From assembly GCA_008638375.1 (NCBI GenBank), contig VIRR01000511.1, forward strand, positions 62,001-126,000: a DNA stretch of 64,000 nt. Reading direction: 5' to 3'. Positions 47,186 through 60,000 of the stretch are shown here, piece after piece. Positions within the stretch are counted from its first letter, which is position 1. Each line of letters opens with the position of its first letter. Origin of the DNA: Nyssa sinensis. Its lineage: Eukaryota; Streptophyta; Magnoliopsida; Cornales; Nyssaceae. Below the pieces are notes generated by a model. That model was given only the letters and a program-made list of their open reading frames with translations. It ran no database searches and was not told the DNA's origin. The position numbers and the translations under genes are program-made.

Positions 47186-47197
47186 TTAAGGGAGGGT
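47186..47197 (+). other. Polypurine tract of the complete copia element
   Basis: TTTAAGGGAGGG lies directly before the 3' LTR and would prime plus-strand DNA synthesis. Confidence 0.85.
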
Positions 47198-47198
47198 T

Positions 47199-47570
47199 TG
47201 TTATGAATTTGTCAAACTTGTCTTTCACGTGGGTCCTTAGATGTAGGATGAGTGGATTTAGTCTTTAGAGATATTCTCAATTTGTTTTTTGTTTTGCAGA
47301 TCATGTGTTAGTGGTCTCTGTTTTTTAGTGTTACAGAGCATGTGTTAGTAATCTAAAAGCTGTTGCTATTTTTCAGTTCTTCATGTGTTAGTGGTCTAAA
47401 AGCTGTTGCTATTTTTCAGTTCTTTTCGTTGATGTATTGCCTATTTAAAGGGCTATTGGTTAATTGAATAGAATATGGTAAAAAGCTTTCTTCTCCACTT
47501 TGCCTTGTTTTCTACCTTATCAAAAGTATTGTAGTTCTGTGCCTGTTATTTTTGTCTCCTATTTGTGACA
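47199..47570 (+). repeat. 3' LTR of the complete copia element
   Basis: 372 bp. It is longer than the 5' LTR because a 43-bp stretch starting CATGTGTTAGTGGTC is present twice in tandem (about 47337-47424). Otherwise it differs by a handful of bases. Confidence 0.97.
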
Positions 47571-47732
47571 CTATTCCCACTCCAAAATGAACATTTGAGC
47601 TTTAAAAAAATTATTATTTTAATAATTAAAAGTATACTTTATGAAATATAAATGTATACTGGAGAGTGAGAATAAAATTTCTCGTATATATGATTACAAA
47701 AAGGAAGATGTTGCCATGAGTAGAATAAATCT

Positions 47733-48104
47733 GAATTTTTTACCAAACACACATGATTTGATTTTGATTTAACCTAATTTACATAAGTTTTTACTTATTT
47801 ATCAAACTCATATAATTTTTAAAAGTGCATCTTTAAGATGCGATTTTAAACCAACAAGGATTTGAGAGTCATCCCAAATTCTCCCAAATCCTTATTGCTT
47901 TGTGGAAGTCAACCCAAATTGTTCTTGGTTTAAAATCACAACTTCAAGATGCGATTTTAAACTCGCATCTTGAAGATGTGATTTTGTTGAAAAATTGACA
48001 TTGAAATCGTATGTCAAAAATCACATGGGTTTGATAAATAAATTAAAAATCGCTTGTGTCAAATTAAATAAAAAAAAACTCGCGTGAATTTTGTAAAAAA
48101 TTCA
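47733..48104. mobile_element. 372-bp foldback MITE, Mutator-like TSD
   Basis: The ends are long inverted repeats: GAATTTTTTACC on the left, GAATTTTTTACA on the right when reverse-complemented. Similarity continues inward for about 90 bp, through TTATTTATCAAACYCATRT. A 9-bp flank repeat with one mismatch (AATAAATCT / AATAAGTCT) fits Mutator-type TSDs. The middle has several AAGATGYGATTTT motifs and a smaller hairpin. No coding capacity. Confidence 0.7.
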
Positions 48105-50779
48105 AATAAGTCTTTTACCTACATAGCTAAAGGAATATATCGGGTCTTTTCCTCATTTTCTTTTACTTTTTAGGGTATTAAAGATTTTTCAATCATTGAA
48201 GGATATTAGACGTTAAATATCAAAAGATTTCATCCCTCAGAAGTTACGGTAGGTGAGGTTCTTACCAATTTTTTAAAACAAAACGAGTCATGATGTAATA
48301 AAGCCAAACCATGGGGGAGGTAAGTGAAATTTATTATTTTTTAAAGTATTTATGCAAAAAAAAAAAAAATTTGCACCCATTGTGAAGAAAATTGGGGTCT
48401 CGTGTAGTAATAACAACAACAATTCTAGATGTTCTTACCTTTTAGAACCCAATTGTATGCAAAAGATATAAAGGGATTGTATAAGATGCAGGGACATTAA
48501 TTGTAACACTTTTTTTTTTTTTTTTTTTTTATGAATTGGTAATGAGGTATTTTACGTCAACTTATGCATACCAGACTAAGTTATCTTTCTCATGAGAATT
48601 AAGTCTATCCTTTAAATTCTAACTGACAATAATCGACACAGAAAAAACCCGAATTCGACATACTTAAATTTTATTCTTAATGTCTTTACCGCTTAGCTAC
48701 ACTCTCGAATGACATATTGTAACACTTTCATTTGACCCTTTATCGATGTAATAAGATGCAAATAGTATGGCCCTAAATAGAATTAACTAGGGATATAAGA
48801 GTTGCGTAGCCATCTTTGGGTAGTTTGGGTTTGTTGAGTTAAAAGTTCTTTACTCGAGAAAGCCTTAGTTGAGTTGAACTTGGAAGTAAAACAAATAATA
48901 CTTAGAAAGAAATAAAGTACCAACTTACCATCATGATTTCACCATTGGAAATTCATTAGTATTGTTCCCTTTAAAGGAGAATTAGGATAACTGTCACTTT
49001 TCCCTATTTGCATATTGTGTTTTACCTTGTAAAATTTGAAAACAATTTCTAATTTGAAGCATATTTTTTCATTAAAATGAGGAAATGGGAGCAGAGCAAA
49101 ACATGGAGTTTACACTTAGAGGTCAAGGTTTCAAAATATGGGATGAAAGGGGTTATGAATTAAAGAAAACGAAAAAAAAAAACTGACATTATCATAGATT
49201 CAATTGTTATTTGCTATAATTAATATGTAATAATTTTTCAAACTTACCTAACCTAGAAATTCTACAATTGTATACAATTTTGAGATTTTCTTTTACATTT
49301 TTCCCAATGCTATTCTTTGGCTTTATAAGCTTTGTTGTCATCTTGAGCTACAAGATTAGTATGGCTTCTTTCCATCTTTCCCCTAGAACCCTATATTTTT
49401 TTGCATACCCTTGCATCACTCAAGCTTGTAAGTTCATCATGAGGCATTAGATTGGTATCCTTTCTTCAATAATATAGAGTATTATAGATATGAAATTTTT
49501 TGGGCATTGACAATTTGTGGTTCTAGAATAATTATATAGCAATTCTAATGAAGGATTTTTTTTTGAATAATAGGTGCTGCCTCTTTAAGAGAAGAGATGC
49601 CTTTTACTTGAAGACATGCTCCAATATTGCAATGAAGTCTTTTTAATTTAAAATTCTTCTGACAAAAAAGCATAAGTGTCTTTTAGAAATAACATGAGTT
49701 TTGAAAATAAGATTAAAACATCACTGCTAAGATAATTGAGTCAAAATTGCATGAATTTGATTTATAAACTCTCAACTAAAAAATGGTGCAATCATAATGT
49801 AACATCGTATAATTTTTCTGATATTAAATAAATAGTTAAAAATATAAAATATTCATTATAGTGATATAAAATTAATTAATAATGATAAATGATGATTAGA
49901 AATTTTTTTTGAATATATTAGAGGTCATTTAGACACATTATGCAGCAAAGGGACAATTTGATAATTTTGCATACAAATGGAAAATCGTGATGGAACCCAA
50001 CGATTAGATAAGGCAAGAACATGAAAGAGTAGTAAAAAAAAAATTATTGGAAAGATTGAAAATGATTAGAGAAGGAAATTATAAATTTTATTTTATTTTT
50101 AAAAAGTATAATAATATTTTTTTAATCCAATAAGGGGATTGAAAAAAATATAAATCTCACAAAAAATATTAAAATAATGAATGGCATCTTTATGAGAAAT
50201 TCTAACATGGATATGATCCATTGACTTTGTATAAACCCGATCAATAATATAATATTATTTGAATAAGATGTTTAACTTTTAAGAGATATAAAAATAATAT
50301 TTTTTTACATGAGAGAATGTGATTGATAGGGTCACATACCAAGTCAATGAATCCGATCCATAATAAAATTTATCTTTTATGAGAAATCTACCTCACTCCA
50401 GAAATTACCAAGGGCAGTTGTGTCCAAAAGATATGTTTGAAGTTGAACCGGTAACTTTGGTAAACTGATATTCTGAATGAGGGTCGCTGGTCTATTATGG
50501 CAAACCCCAAACAGTTTTTGTGAGCTGAATACAAGAATAAATTAATATGCAAGGTTATTTTTGTCATTTTGTGTATAATCTAATTTTAATCATGACTTCT
50601 CAAGCACACAGACGATAGTATTACTAATTAGTTCAGTCTTATTTATTCTAAACAAAAATATATATATATATATATTATTACTACACTAATTAATCTTAAT
50701 ATTTAATTTCAGTATTATTTACTTTGATTAATCCGGTCTGGCCCCCAAATAGACCCTTTATGACATTTTGAAGCATAGC
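48105..50779. other. Intergenic DNA
   Basis: No gene is supported. Poly-A runs lie near 48357-48369, and a poly-T run at 48510-48530. The open frame at 49268-49450 has no family signature. Promoter sequence of the next gene begins near the end. Confidence 0.5.
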
Positions 50780-50786
50780 TATATAA
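50780..50786 (+). promoter_or_regulatory. TATA box of the 12-exon gene
   Basis: TATATAA, about 105 bp before the ATG at 50891. Transcription would start near 50810-50815, leaving a short leader. Confidence 0.5.
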
Positions 50787-50800
50787 GCGAACTTCCGTAA

Positions 50801-50810
50801 TTTTGGCGCC
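50801..50810 (+). promoter_or_regulatory. E2F-like site near the transcription start
   Basis: TTTTGGCGCC contains TTTGGCGC, a match to the plant E2F consensus TTTSSCGC. It lies between the TATA box and the ATG. E2F sites are typical of plant genes for DNA replication and repair, which would fit the tentative SMC5/6 role of the gene. Chance occurrence is possible. Confidence 0.45.
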
Positions 50811-50890
50811 TGTGTTGTGTCTCAAATTTCCACAGCCACCATTGTTGTTTCCACTTTCGACAGAGAGAGTTTTTTGGTGGAGAAAACAGG

Positions 50891-53800
50891 ATGATTGACT
50901 TGGATGGACCTCTTGATTTCGAGTCAGAAGACCCACTTCTTAGTTCCCCTGTTTCCACCAAGAAAAGGTGCTTTTTTTGACAGATTTTTTTCTCATATTT
51001 ATCTAAAATGGACAACTGGGTATTTAGGGTTTATGCCTTGTTGTTGTTACTGTTCATGTTATTTGGAAGTTGGGGTATTTAGGGTTTTGATGCTTGCAGA
51101 ATTGAAATTTATCGTGTAATTCACTTCATGTTATCTAGTCTTATATGTTGTTCGAATAACTACTCTTTACATTGTTGATTCCTTTTGTGAAGTCCACTAC
51201 GTGAATTAGCGAACCAAGTTTCCTACGTTGCACAAAATTTGGAGGAAATCGCTTTTACAGTCGGACCTTTTCTGTGTATAATTGTGTAAATTAAACATAT
51301 ATAATATATATGTATTATGTATGCATATCTATGCGTGTGTGTTGCGTTAATTAAAGAACCAACTTTTCCATTTTGCTAAATAAATCACTTCTATGGTGAG
51401 ACTATTCACTCCCTCCCCACCCCTCCTCTTTTTATACGATGTTTTTGAAGCAGCAAGATTCCCCAAAATTTGAGCGTGAGTTCAACACTGGAGTGTTGTA
51501 TTTGAATTGTGGATATTGGGTTATTTATTTATTGGTGAAGTGCACGTGATTTTATATTTTACCAGGAAGAAGGTCATAGGTTTGGATGATCTTCTGACCG
51601 ATTACTACAAAGAGAAAAGTAAAGTCATTGAGAGGGAAGCTAAGCGGGCAAAGGCTAGAAAAAGCTACAATTCAGATGAGGATGAGGACAGTAGAGTGGC
51701 TGAACTGTCTCATTGTGTGGAGAAGTGCCAACAAGAAGTAATTTTTTTATTTTGTAATTTTGTTCTTGTACTACTTATTGCATTTTATAACCACACAATC
51801 GAACATTTTTGTGTAGATGGGACAGATAAGTGGCGAGGATGAGATCTGCTTCTGGGGTCTACAAATTTTTGGAAATCAGGTTTTATTTAGGAGCTAACTG
51901 GAGTATAATGCTTTGTATATAATAATCTTACTGATAAAAAAAAACATAATAATCTGAGAATTTTATAGGCATCCTTTAGGTGGGATAAAATTATAATATG
52001 ATTGTGTAACTTGCAGAAAACTCCTCCACCGTTGGTACATCCTGAGCTTGGAACTTGTGTTCTTTTGCAGTCTTTCATGAACAATGATCTCAATTCGTTG
52101 GTTGAACTTAACATCGAGAAAGGTTTATATTTTTGCCTCTCTTTTTTTTTGTTGTTTTTTTGGTTGTTTGCCTTCTGTTCAAAGAAAGCAAATCACCTAC
52201 TCTCTCTCCTTGAAATATCAGTTTGCAGTTTTGCTCTAACTTGAGTTTTGTTGTAAAATATTCTAACAAGTTAGAAACGAAATGATTATTGAAGTTTAAA
52301 TTTCAATTATATGTTTGCTATGTTTTTCCAGGTGAAACTTTCCTTGAAAGTTTATTGGTAGATGGCTGGCTCTTGAAATTGGTTTATTCATGCAATAGTG
52401 TAGAAAAATCCATAGCAAGATGGACATTTAATTTGAGTAAGTGGATTGTTCTTCGAATCCTCTCCGCTCATTGAATAGTTACCTGATGTTTCATCTTGTC
52501 CTTCCTATCTGGCTTGTCAGTGTTGTACTCATCAAAGGAAGTGCTGAGGAGCTCTGCATGTGACTTTTGGTGTGCTATCCTCTCATCTAAAAATGAGGTA
52601 ATCTTTATCTCTAGTCTAATTTATTTTTGATAAGTACGTTTTATAGCTATTTTATTGAGAATGGTTTGTAGGAATGTCTTCTTGTAGCGTATATTAAGCT
52701 GAGTTACAAGTTTCTTTGGTTAGTATTCTCTAAGTTGCCATTTTATTTTTAAAAATCTTCCAGCAAGCTTAATCTGGTCGATGTAATGCAGATTAAAATT
52801 GACTGGTTACCCAACTATTCTGAACTAAAAAGAGCTCTCGAAATCTATGGTTTATTATTGGATTCACCATCCAATTTTTCGTCCAACATGGAAAATGACC
52901 AGACAGGTAAGCTCCTTAACATCTTCAATTTGCTTTTTTTTTTTTTTTCTTTCATGCACAATACATTGCAGACAGATAGCATTTGGTGGAAAGATTCAAA
53001 GTCCATCTGTTATAGAGTATGGTTTAAACCTTTTCTTTCAGTGTTTTAATAAATTTTGGAAATTCTCAACTGGGGAAAATGCAGACTGTTGATGGGAGAG
53101 GACAACATATATGTAATAGGTTTAGTGATGCCCTTGTCTCAAATTATGCTGTCTTCTTTCCCAATGGTAGCCCTTGTCTCAGATTATTCTGTCCTATCTC
53201 CCAATGGCACGTCATGGGACTTGAGATTCTTCAGGAACTTGCAAGATTGGGAATTGGAAAAGATATTCCAGTTGTTTGAGTTACTATATGCTGTTCAATT
53301 AAGGGACTCTTTGGCTGACCGCTTCTTTTGGAGCCCGGATAAGAAGGGCCAATTTACGGTGAAATCTTTCTTTAGAGAGCTTTGGACTGGCAATAGGGTG
53401 TTATTCCCTTGGAAGGATATATGTAGAGTCAAGACTCAAAACACCATTGAAAGTCTCATTTTTTTTGTGCATCGACAGCTGCTCATGATGCAATACTCTC
53501 TATTAATAATCTTCAAATGAGGAGGAAGGTCTTAGTCAATAAGTTCATGATGTGCAAGGAGGGTGAGTTTGTGAATCACCTCCTCTTTCATTGCAAGGTT
53601 GTAAGGGAGATGTGGTCATTATTTTTATCTCTTTTTGGTGTCGTATGGGTTATGCCCAACTCAGTTATTGATTTCTTTTGGTGTTGGAATGGGATCAAGG
53701 TGGGGGTCGAGCTTGGCAAGCCTAGAGAGCAACTCCTCTTTGCCTTGTGTGGTGTTTATGGATGGAGTGGAATAGAAGATTTTTTGAAGATTTCAAAGGT

Positions 53801-54003
53801 CGGTTATACAGGATAAAGGACATATTGTTACATACTTCTCATTTTTGGACGTGTAGGAGTGTTTCGGGCTCTTTTTTTTAAAAAGTTTTTTGGACTTTAT
53901 AGATGACTTGAGTTGTAAAGGTTAGCTTCTTTTTGTTCCCACACTTTTGTACATGGGTTGTGCCCCCCACTTTTATATACTCACTTCACTTACCAAAAAA
54001 GAA

Positions 54004-54037
<34 letters not shown>

Positions 54038-57000
54038 AATAGGTTTGGGATTTTTACTGTGAAATTTTTTTCTTAAGCATCAAAGATAAATTTTAATCTG
54101 CTTTTCTTTTTCTTAATTGATCTTTAGTCATAGTGAAAGTACTTTCTTATCTCCTGTGTTCTTCATCTCACTGAGCCACATATCATTGCATGTTGCATTC
54201 ACCTGAGACAGCTCTATGTTGGACTTTAGGGTTAGACTGTAGCCAGGAAAAGTAAAAGAGAGAGAATTTATACTTGTCTTTACCAGATTTTATTTTATAC
54301 ATATATACATTTATATATTACCGGTTTGGATAAGAAATTAAGTTTAAGTTGATCATATACTATCTAATTACTAACGAGGACACTAAGACAGGGCTTGCTG
54401 TGTCTAACGTGGCAAACTTGGTACATAATGAACTGCAAGTGCACATTAGTGTAGCAAAAAGGCAAGACAAGAGGTGTCCTTGGTGCACGAAGTGAACTCA
54501 ATAAAGAACTCATTTTCAACTTGATTGGTTTTTTTATTTTTTATAATGTCATAGTCATATATTTATAACGAATGCATTTTAATAATTATCAGAAGCTAAA
54601 ATTTATTTCTAACAATGCAACAATAGTACCATTATTTTAGCATTTTTTTGGTATGTAGATGTGCTAGCAGTCCTTTTGGCGTCGACTTGAAGTGGCTTGT
54701 GGAATGCAGATGGCCATGTTGGTGTCGTTGTAACACTAATTTGAAAATAATGATCCTTGTATAAGTATATTAATGATTCGCAAATTATAAGTGTAACTCA
54801 TTTTCTAAAAATATAATGCTTCTGACTAAAGTCGATTGCACACTTCATTTGATAACTTTGAGTTTTGTCACACACTTCTTGGCTCTTTTCCCAGCATTTT
54901 GGCTCATCTAATATACTCAGATTCATGCAGTTTCTTCCCAAGAGATTTTGAAGAGCATCTGCTCTGTTCCATTTTTTATTTATGGATTTTTTTTCTTTTC
55001 TAATTTTGCTTCATACGAAGATATCTGGATTGTTTTAATAGAAATTCTCAAAGTTTTTGTTGCCTTTGTGGTTAGTGGTTTCTCATGACTCAAGCTTGTC
55101 GTACAGATCCTGATTGTGGGGGACCACCTCAAAATATTAGAGCTTGGATCAAACACGTAGCTGTTTGTTTTCAAGTAAGGTGTGTGCAAAAGGAACTAGT
55201 GGTCTGTGCAATACTTTCAGTGGTGTTTGTCTTATTGGCATAGTGGGTGTTCAAGTGGTTGATTTATTAGTCAAACATCAGAACCTGCAAATATTACAAG
55301 TTGCAACTACTATTAAAACTGACAGCAAAAGTGGCAGTGTCGTGCTGTAGATAGCTATCTATGGATTTAAACTGTTAATCTTTTGGGGATTCTGATGATT
55401 GGTGTGGCATTTTTCGTTGCAGGAGCACATATGCAATCTTCTCGACTTCAGAAGCAGAAGAATTGGTTGCTGTGATTATCTGTCTCTTCTTAGATCGACA
55501 GCTACTAGGCTTGTCTGTGATTTTATTTGAATGCATGGTATCAGCTATTAGTTCTTTTACAGACAATGAGTGGAATACCAGTTGTGAGAAAGTAGCAAAA
55601 TCTCTTTCTAGCAGGTTGCCCCTTGATATAATTGATTTACTTGGTTTTACATCTGTGTAAAATATCTAAACATAAGTCGCATTTTTATTTTATTTTATGG
55701 ATTTTATTGCACAGAAGCACCTGCTTTTGTTCTATTGATAAGTGGTTTGATAATTTGATTTGCATTTGCATCTGTTATAACTTCTTATGTACAGTAGTTA
55801 TATTTGGATAAATTATGCTGGAATGTGGTAAGTATTAATGGCTGATATTTGGAAAGTCGTGGAAAATGATATAGGACAAAAAATAAAACAAATAATGTGA
55901 TTTGTCTCATTTACAGTTGGTCATATAACCTGTGTTGACTTCACCCATTTTTTCATACTGGTGATTGGGGAAAAGAAGGGTTACTCCCAAAATCCTTAAT
56001 TTGCTATTTTGATAATGAGATTAAGCACCAGCACTAGTTGATTGATCTTGATTTAGGTTAGTCTACTTTTGCGCAGTCTTGTGGTGGTGAGAAAGAAGAA
56101 TAAACCCCTATTACGTAACATAAGTGCTGTGGTAAAATGTTAACAATTGAACATATTCTTCTCTACTCTATGAATGTAGTCTCTGCTGAGAAAAATTTCG
56201 TTAGTCATTGCTAGAAACATATACGAAAGACTTCAATTTTCTGTGAGGACTCGTTGGATGTGGCAATATGTATACAATTCTTTTGGTACTGTTTAGTACT
56301 TGTGGTAGGAATATTAACAGACTATAACAATGCACTATTATAATACAAAGAATGTTATGGGTAATTTTTGTTGAATGTGACAAACTAGTAATAGAAACAT
56401 TACAACTATCTAGCTTCTGCAATATGAGAAAGAAAATAATATATTGCCACTTTCATATGGTCATTGAACAATTAAATAATTGCATCTTTTTTTTTTGTTA
56501 CCAGGAAATTTTTGAGTGTATTCTCAATATATTTTTTTTTTTCATTTTAACCATTTAACTTGGCTTTTATGCTTCTTTTTCTTTCCTGTCTCTGATTCTT
56601 ACTGACTATATGATGTTGTGAATACAGAGTGCCAAAGGATGTGAACTGCTTAAGAATTGTGGAGGGCATTTCAGGAGTAGATGCACGTAGTAAGCACCTC
56701 AGGAGTGCAGTGGCCTTTCAAATCCTTACCACTTGTTTTGATAAAAAGGTAACCCATATCTTTGTGCAATTGCAGTTCAAATGTGTGTGCATATATACAA
56801 AATCTTATGGGAAGTTTCACTTATCAGAAAAAAATAAAATCTTATGGGAACTTTCCAATTTCCTGACAAATTTCTCTGCATCTTCTCATTCAGATTTCAT
56901 TTGACCGCTTTAAGTAAAAAATGATTCTTTTCCATTGTATGTTTTTTCAAATCTGAAATCATTGAATTACTTTCTACTTGGCCTTGAATCATATGCATCA

Positions 57001-60000
57001 AAGCATTTGCACTAGAAAACATGAAGCATGATAGTTAACTTTGATGTAAAGATCAAGGTTGTTAAAATCGGGATCCCACCTTGGATTGTTGGGTGGTATG
57101 TAGGATCGGGATCGGATCAAGGATAGTAAGATCCAACAAAATGAGGAAAAAACAACTACTAATATATGTATAAGCACAGAATTCTTCAAAATAGACATAA
57201 AACAAGTCCATTAGATGCAAAAATAAATGAGTGAATGGCTGTATGCGATGAAAAACATGTGAAATATGCAGATATCCACAATTTCACCCAAACAACAATG
57301 TATTCAAAATTTAGAGTTTTATCCAAATTCCAAAAATATCTATTACACTTTACAGAAACAAATCAAAATTAAATCAAATTCTGAAAGCAGAGAAGGCATT
57401 CATGCAGAATGAAAACACAGAAAACAAAACGTTGCAGCAAGCAAAAAAAGAAAAGAAAAAAGAAACAGAAAGAAAGAGAAAACAAAACTGTTGTTTGGTA
57501 GGAGAAGTTGCAGCAAGGAAAAAAAACAGAGGTAGAAAGTAGAGAATGCAGGAGGAAAAAAATAGGAGAAGAAGATTAGGAGAATAAGAAGAACTGAAGA
57601 AGGAGAAGAAGAACTGGAGAGAAGAAAACATGTACAAAATAGAGAGGCAGGGGAAAAAATGCAAGAAGAAGAAGAACTGGAGAAGAAGAAATAACAGAAA
57701 AAGAACTGAGAAGTAAAAAGAAGATCTGAAGAAGGAGAAGAAGAAGATTTGAAGAACAAGAAGAACTGAAGGAGAAGAAGATTGAAGAAGAGGAGAACAT
57801 GTAGTCGTGTACCCGGAAAATTTTCAATAATCAGCAAATTAGAAACAATAAAACAGCTTCAAACAGCCACTATATAAACCTGCACAAATCAAACAAACAT
57901 TAGCAATTAAGAAAAGAAAACAGAGCATGAAATAGCTGAGAGCTGAAAGAAAAGGTTGCATTTACAAACCTGAAAAATAGCTGAAGGAGCAGCATACCCA
58001 AGTTGTAGAGTTGCTGTTAGAAGCTTCGCAGAGGAGCTGAGGAAGCCATGGTCCCATTTGAAGAGATTCAGAGATCACAGAGGAGATGTGTAGAGTTGTA
58101 GATGGAATTAATGGGCTTAAAACATTCCAGCTTTAGACAGGCCCGGGAGTAAAAATAAAAAACTAGCCCTATAACAGGATTGTAAAATGGATCGGGATCC
58201 TACGAGTTTACATGATCCGAATCATTTTGCCAACTGAGTCTATAAACTTACGATTTTCTACATGATTTGGACCGTTTTGAGGATTATGGTTCGTACAAGT
58301 GTACAATCCTACGATTCGAATTGCGATTTTAACAACCATGGTAAATATTTTAATTGGGCTAAATTTATTTCTCGTCATGGACTATCTCATCCCCCTTCTC
58401 CCTCTCCCTCTCTCTGCTCTCTATTTTTATTTTTTTTGTAAAATTCTGTTAGAGAGAGTTTGTTTGTGCTTCTTTATACATTTATATCCCTTTCTTGTCA
58501 ACAACTGATTAGATGGATTGCAGAAGGGATCTTGAGGAACAAATTTGTACATTGATATTGTTGTATTTTTTTTCTTCTAATCAGTAATATTTTTGTATGG
58601 ACTCCAAAAGGATACATATCATATCTAATGTCTAGGGATATGTCATCCACTTGTTTACATTATTTAGCGCTAGCAAAGTCATAGAAAATACATATGCACG
58701 TGCTTTGACATCAACAAAAATTAATGATTGTATATATGGTGAAGGGGAAAGAGAAACAAAAAGCTTTGATGGCCTCTATATATATATATATATATATATT
58801 TTTGATAGCCTATGTTCGTAACAAAAGACTTTCCTTTTAATAGGGATCAATAATGGAGAAGGATTTTTGTAGCCACCCAAGAGAAAAACCAAATCATATT
58901 CACACAACATCCAAAGTTATTAATTTTTTTTTTTTTGAAAAATAATCCCATGTGTTCATCTATATAATCAGGATAATAAAATTCTTGAAATATGGGGGTG
59001 AGGAGGGGAATTGGTTTACTAAGTGTGGGAGCTTTGGGTTGTGGCTTGTGGCAACTGATTCAAAGAGGGGTAGAAGATTTCAAGCAGCATACTTGCTTGG
59101 AAGTGGGAGAGGAAAGAAGAGTGAGGTTTTGGGAGGACAAATGGTGTGGGGAAAGTAGCTTGAAAGAGAGCTTTCCCAATTTTTTCAATATTGCCTTTGA
59201 CAAAGGGGTGGAGGTGGTGGATTATATTTTTGGGTGGGTAGGTAAGTGGTGTGGTCACCAAATTTTAGAAGCAATTTTTTTGATTGGGAAGTGGAGGAAG
59301 TTTCCGGATTGTTGGAGGTCTTGGGGAGTAGGAAGGTGGTGATGGGTAAGGAAGATGCTTTGGTTTGGAAAGGTGACAATTCCAAGATTTTCACAGTTAA
59401 TTCCTTTAGCAAGTATTGGTGAGGAGGGAGGAGGGTCATTTCCTTTGGAAGTTGATATGGCATTCCCATGTCCCTTCTAAGGTTTTTATTTTCGTGAGAG
59501 GCGACATGGGGGGCAATATGGACCATGGACAACTTGCAAAAGAGGGGGCTTCACTTGGCTAATAGATGTTGCTTATGCAAGAAGGAAGAGGAAAGCATTG
59601 ATCACCTCCTTCTTCATTGCCTGGTGGCTAGAGATGCTTGGGGTTTTTTGCTCTCCATTTTTGGTTGTGATTGGGTTATGCCGGCGTCTTTGAACGATTT
59701 ATTGTTATACTGGCCGGGTGAAGGGGGAGGCGAGGAAGGCATGGAGGATGTCTCCCTTGTGCTTGATATGGTGTATTTGGAGAGAGAGAAATAGGAGAGT
59801 TTTTGAGGGAGTAGGTGTTAGACAACCAATTGCTCCAAAAGCTTAAGCTATTAGAAAATGGGCTAACAATGTATATCAAGTTCTCTTAACACTCCCCCTC
59901 ACGTGCGAACCTGGACTCGCACGTGGAAAAGGCAAAGAAATGCAGATAGAAGAGAAAGAAAATGCAAATGCAAATGAGTAATAAATGCAAATGGAGAGAC

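Larger units (their letters stand above)
42648..47570 (+). mobile_element. Complete but defective Ty1/copia retrotransposon
   Basis: 4.9 kb with every structural part: 5' LTR 42648-42976, primer binding site 42978-42989, gag-pol remnant 43048-47126, polypurine tract 47186-47197, 3' LTR 47199-47570 and a perfect 5-bp TSD CTATT (42643-42647 and 47571-47575). Integrase precedes RT, as in copia. The two LTRs differ by about four to six substitutions plus a 43-bp duplication, so the insertion is fairly recent. The coding region has five stops, several frameshifts and a mutated RT active site. It begins 58 bp after the second segment duplication. Confidence 0.97.

Noticed and set aside
57374..57837. 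Serine/phenylalanine-rich frames on the minus strand
   Set aside because: They are the complement of the purine-rich tract and have no protein-like composition.
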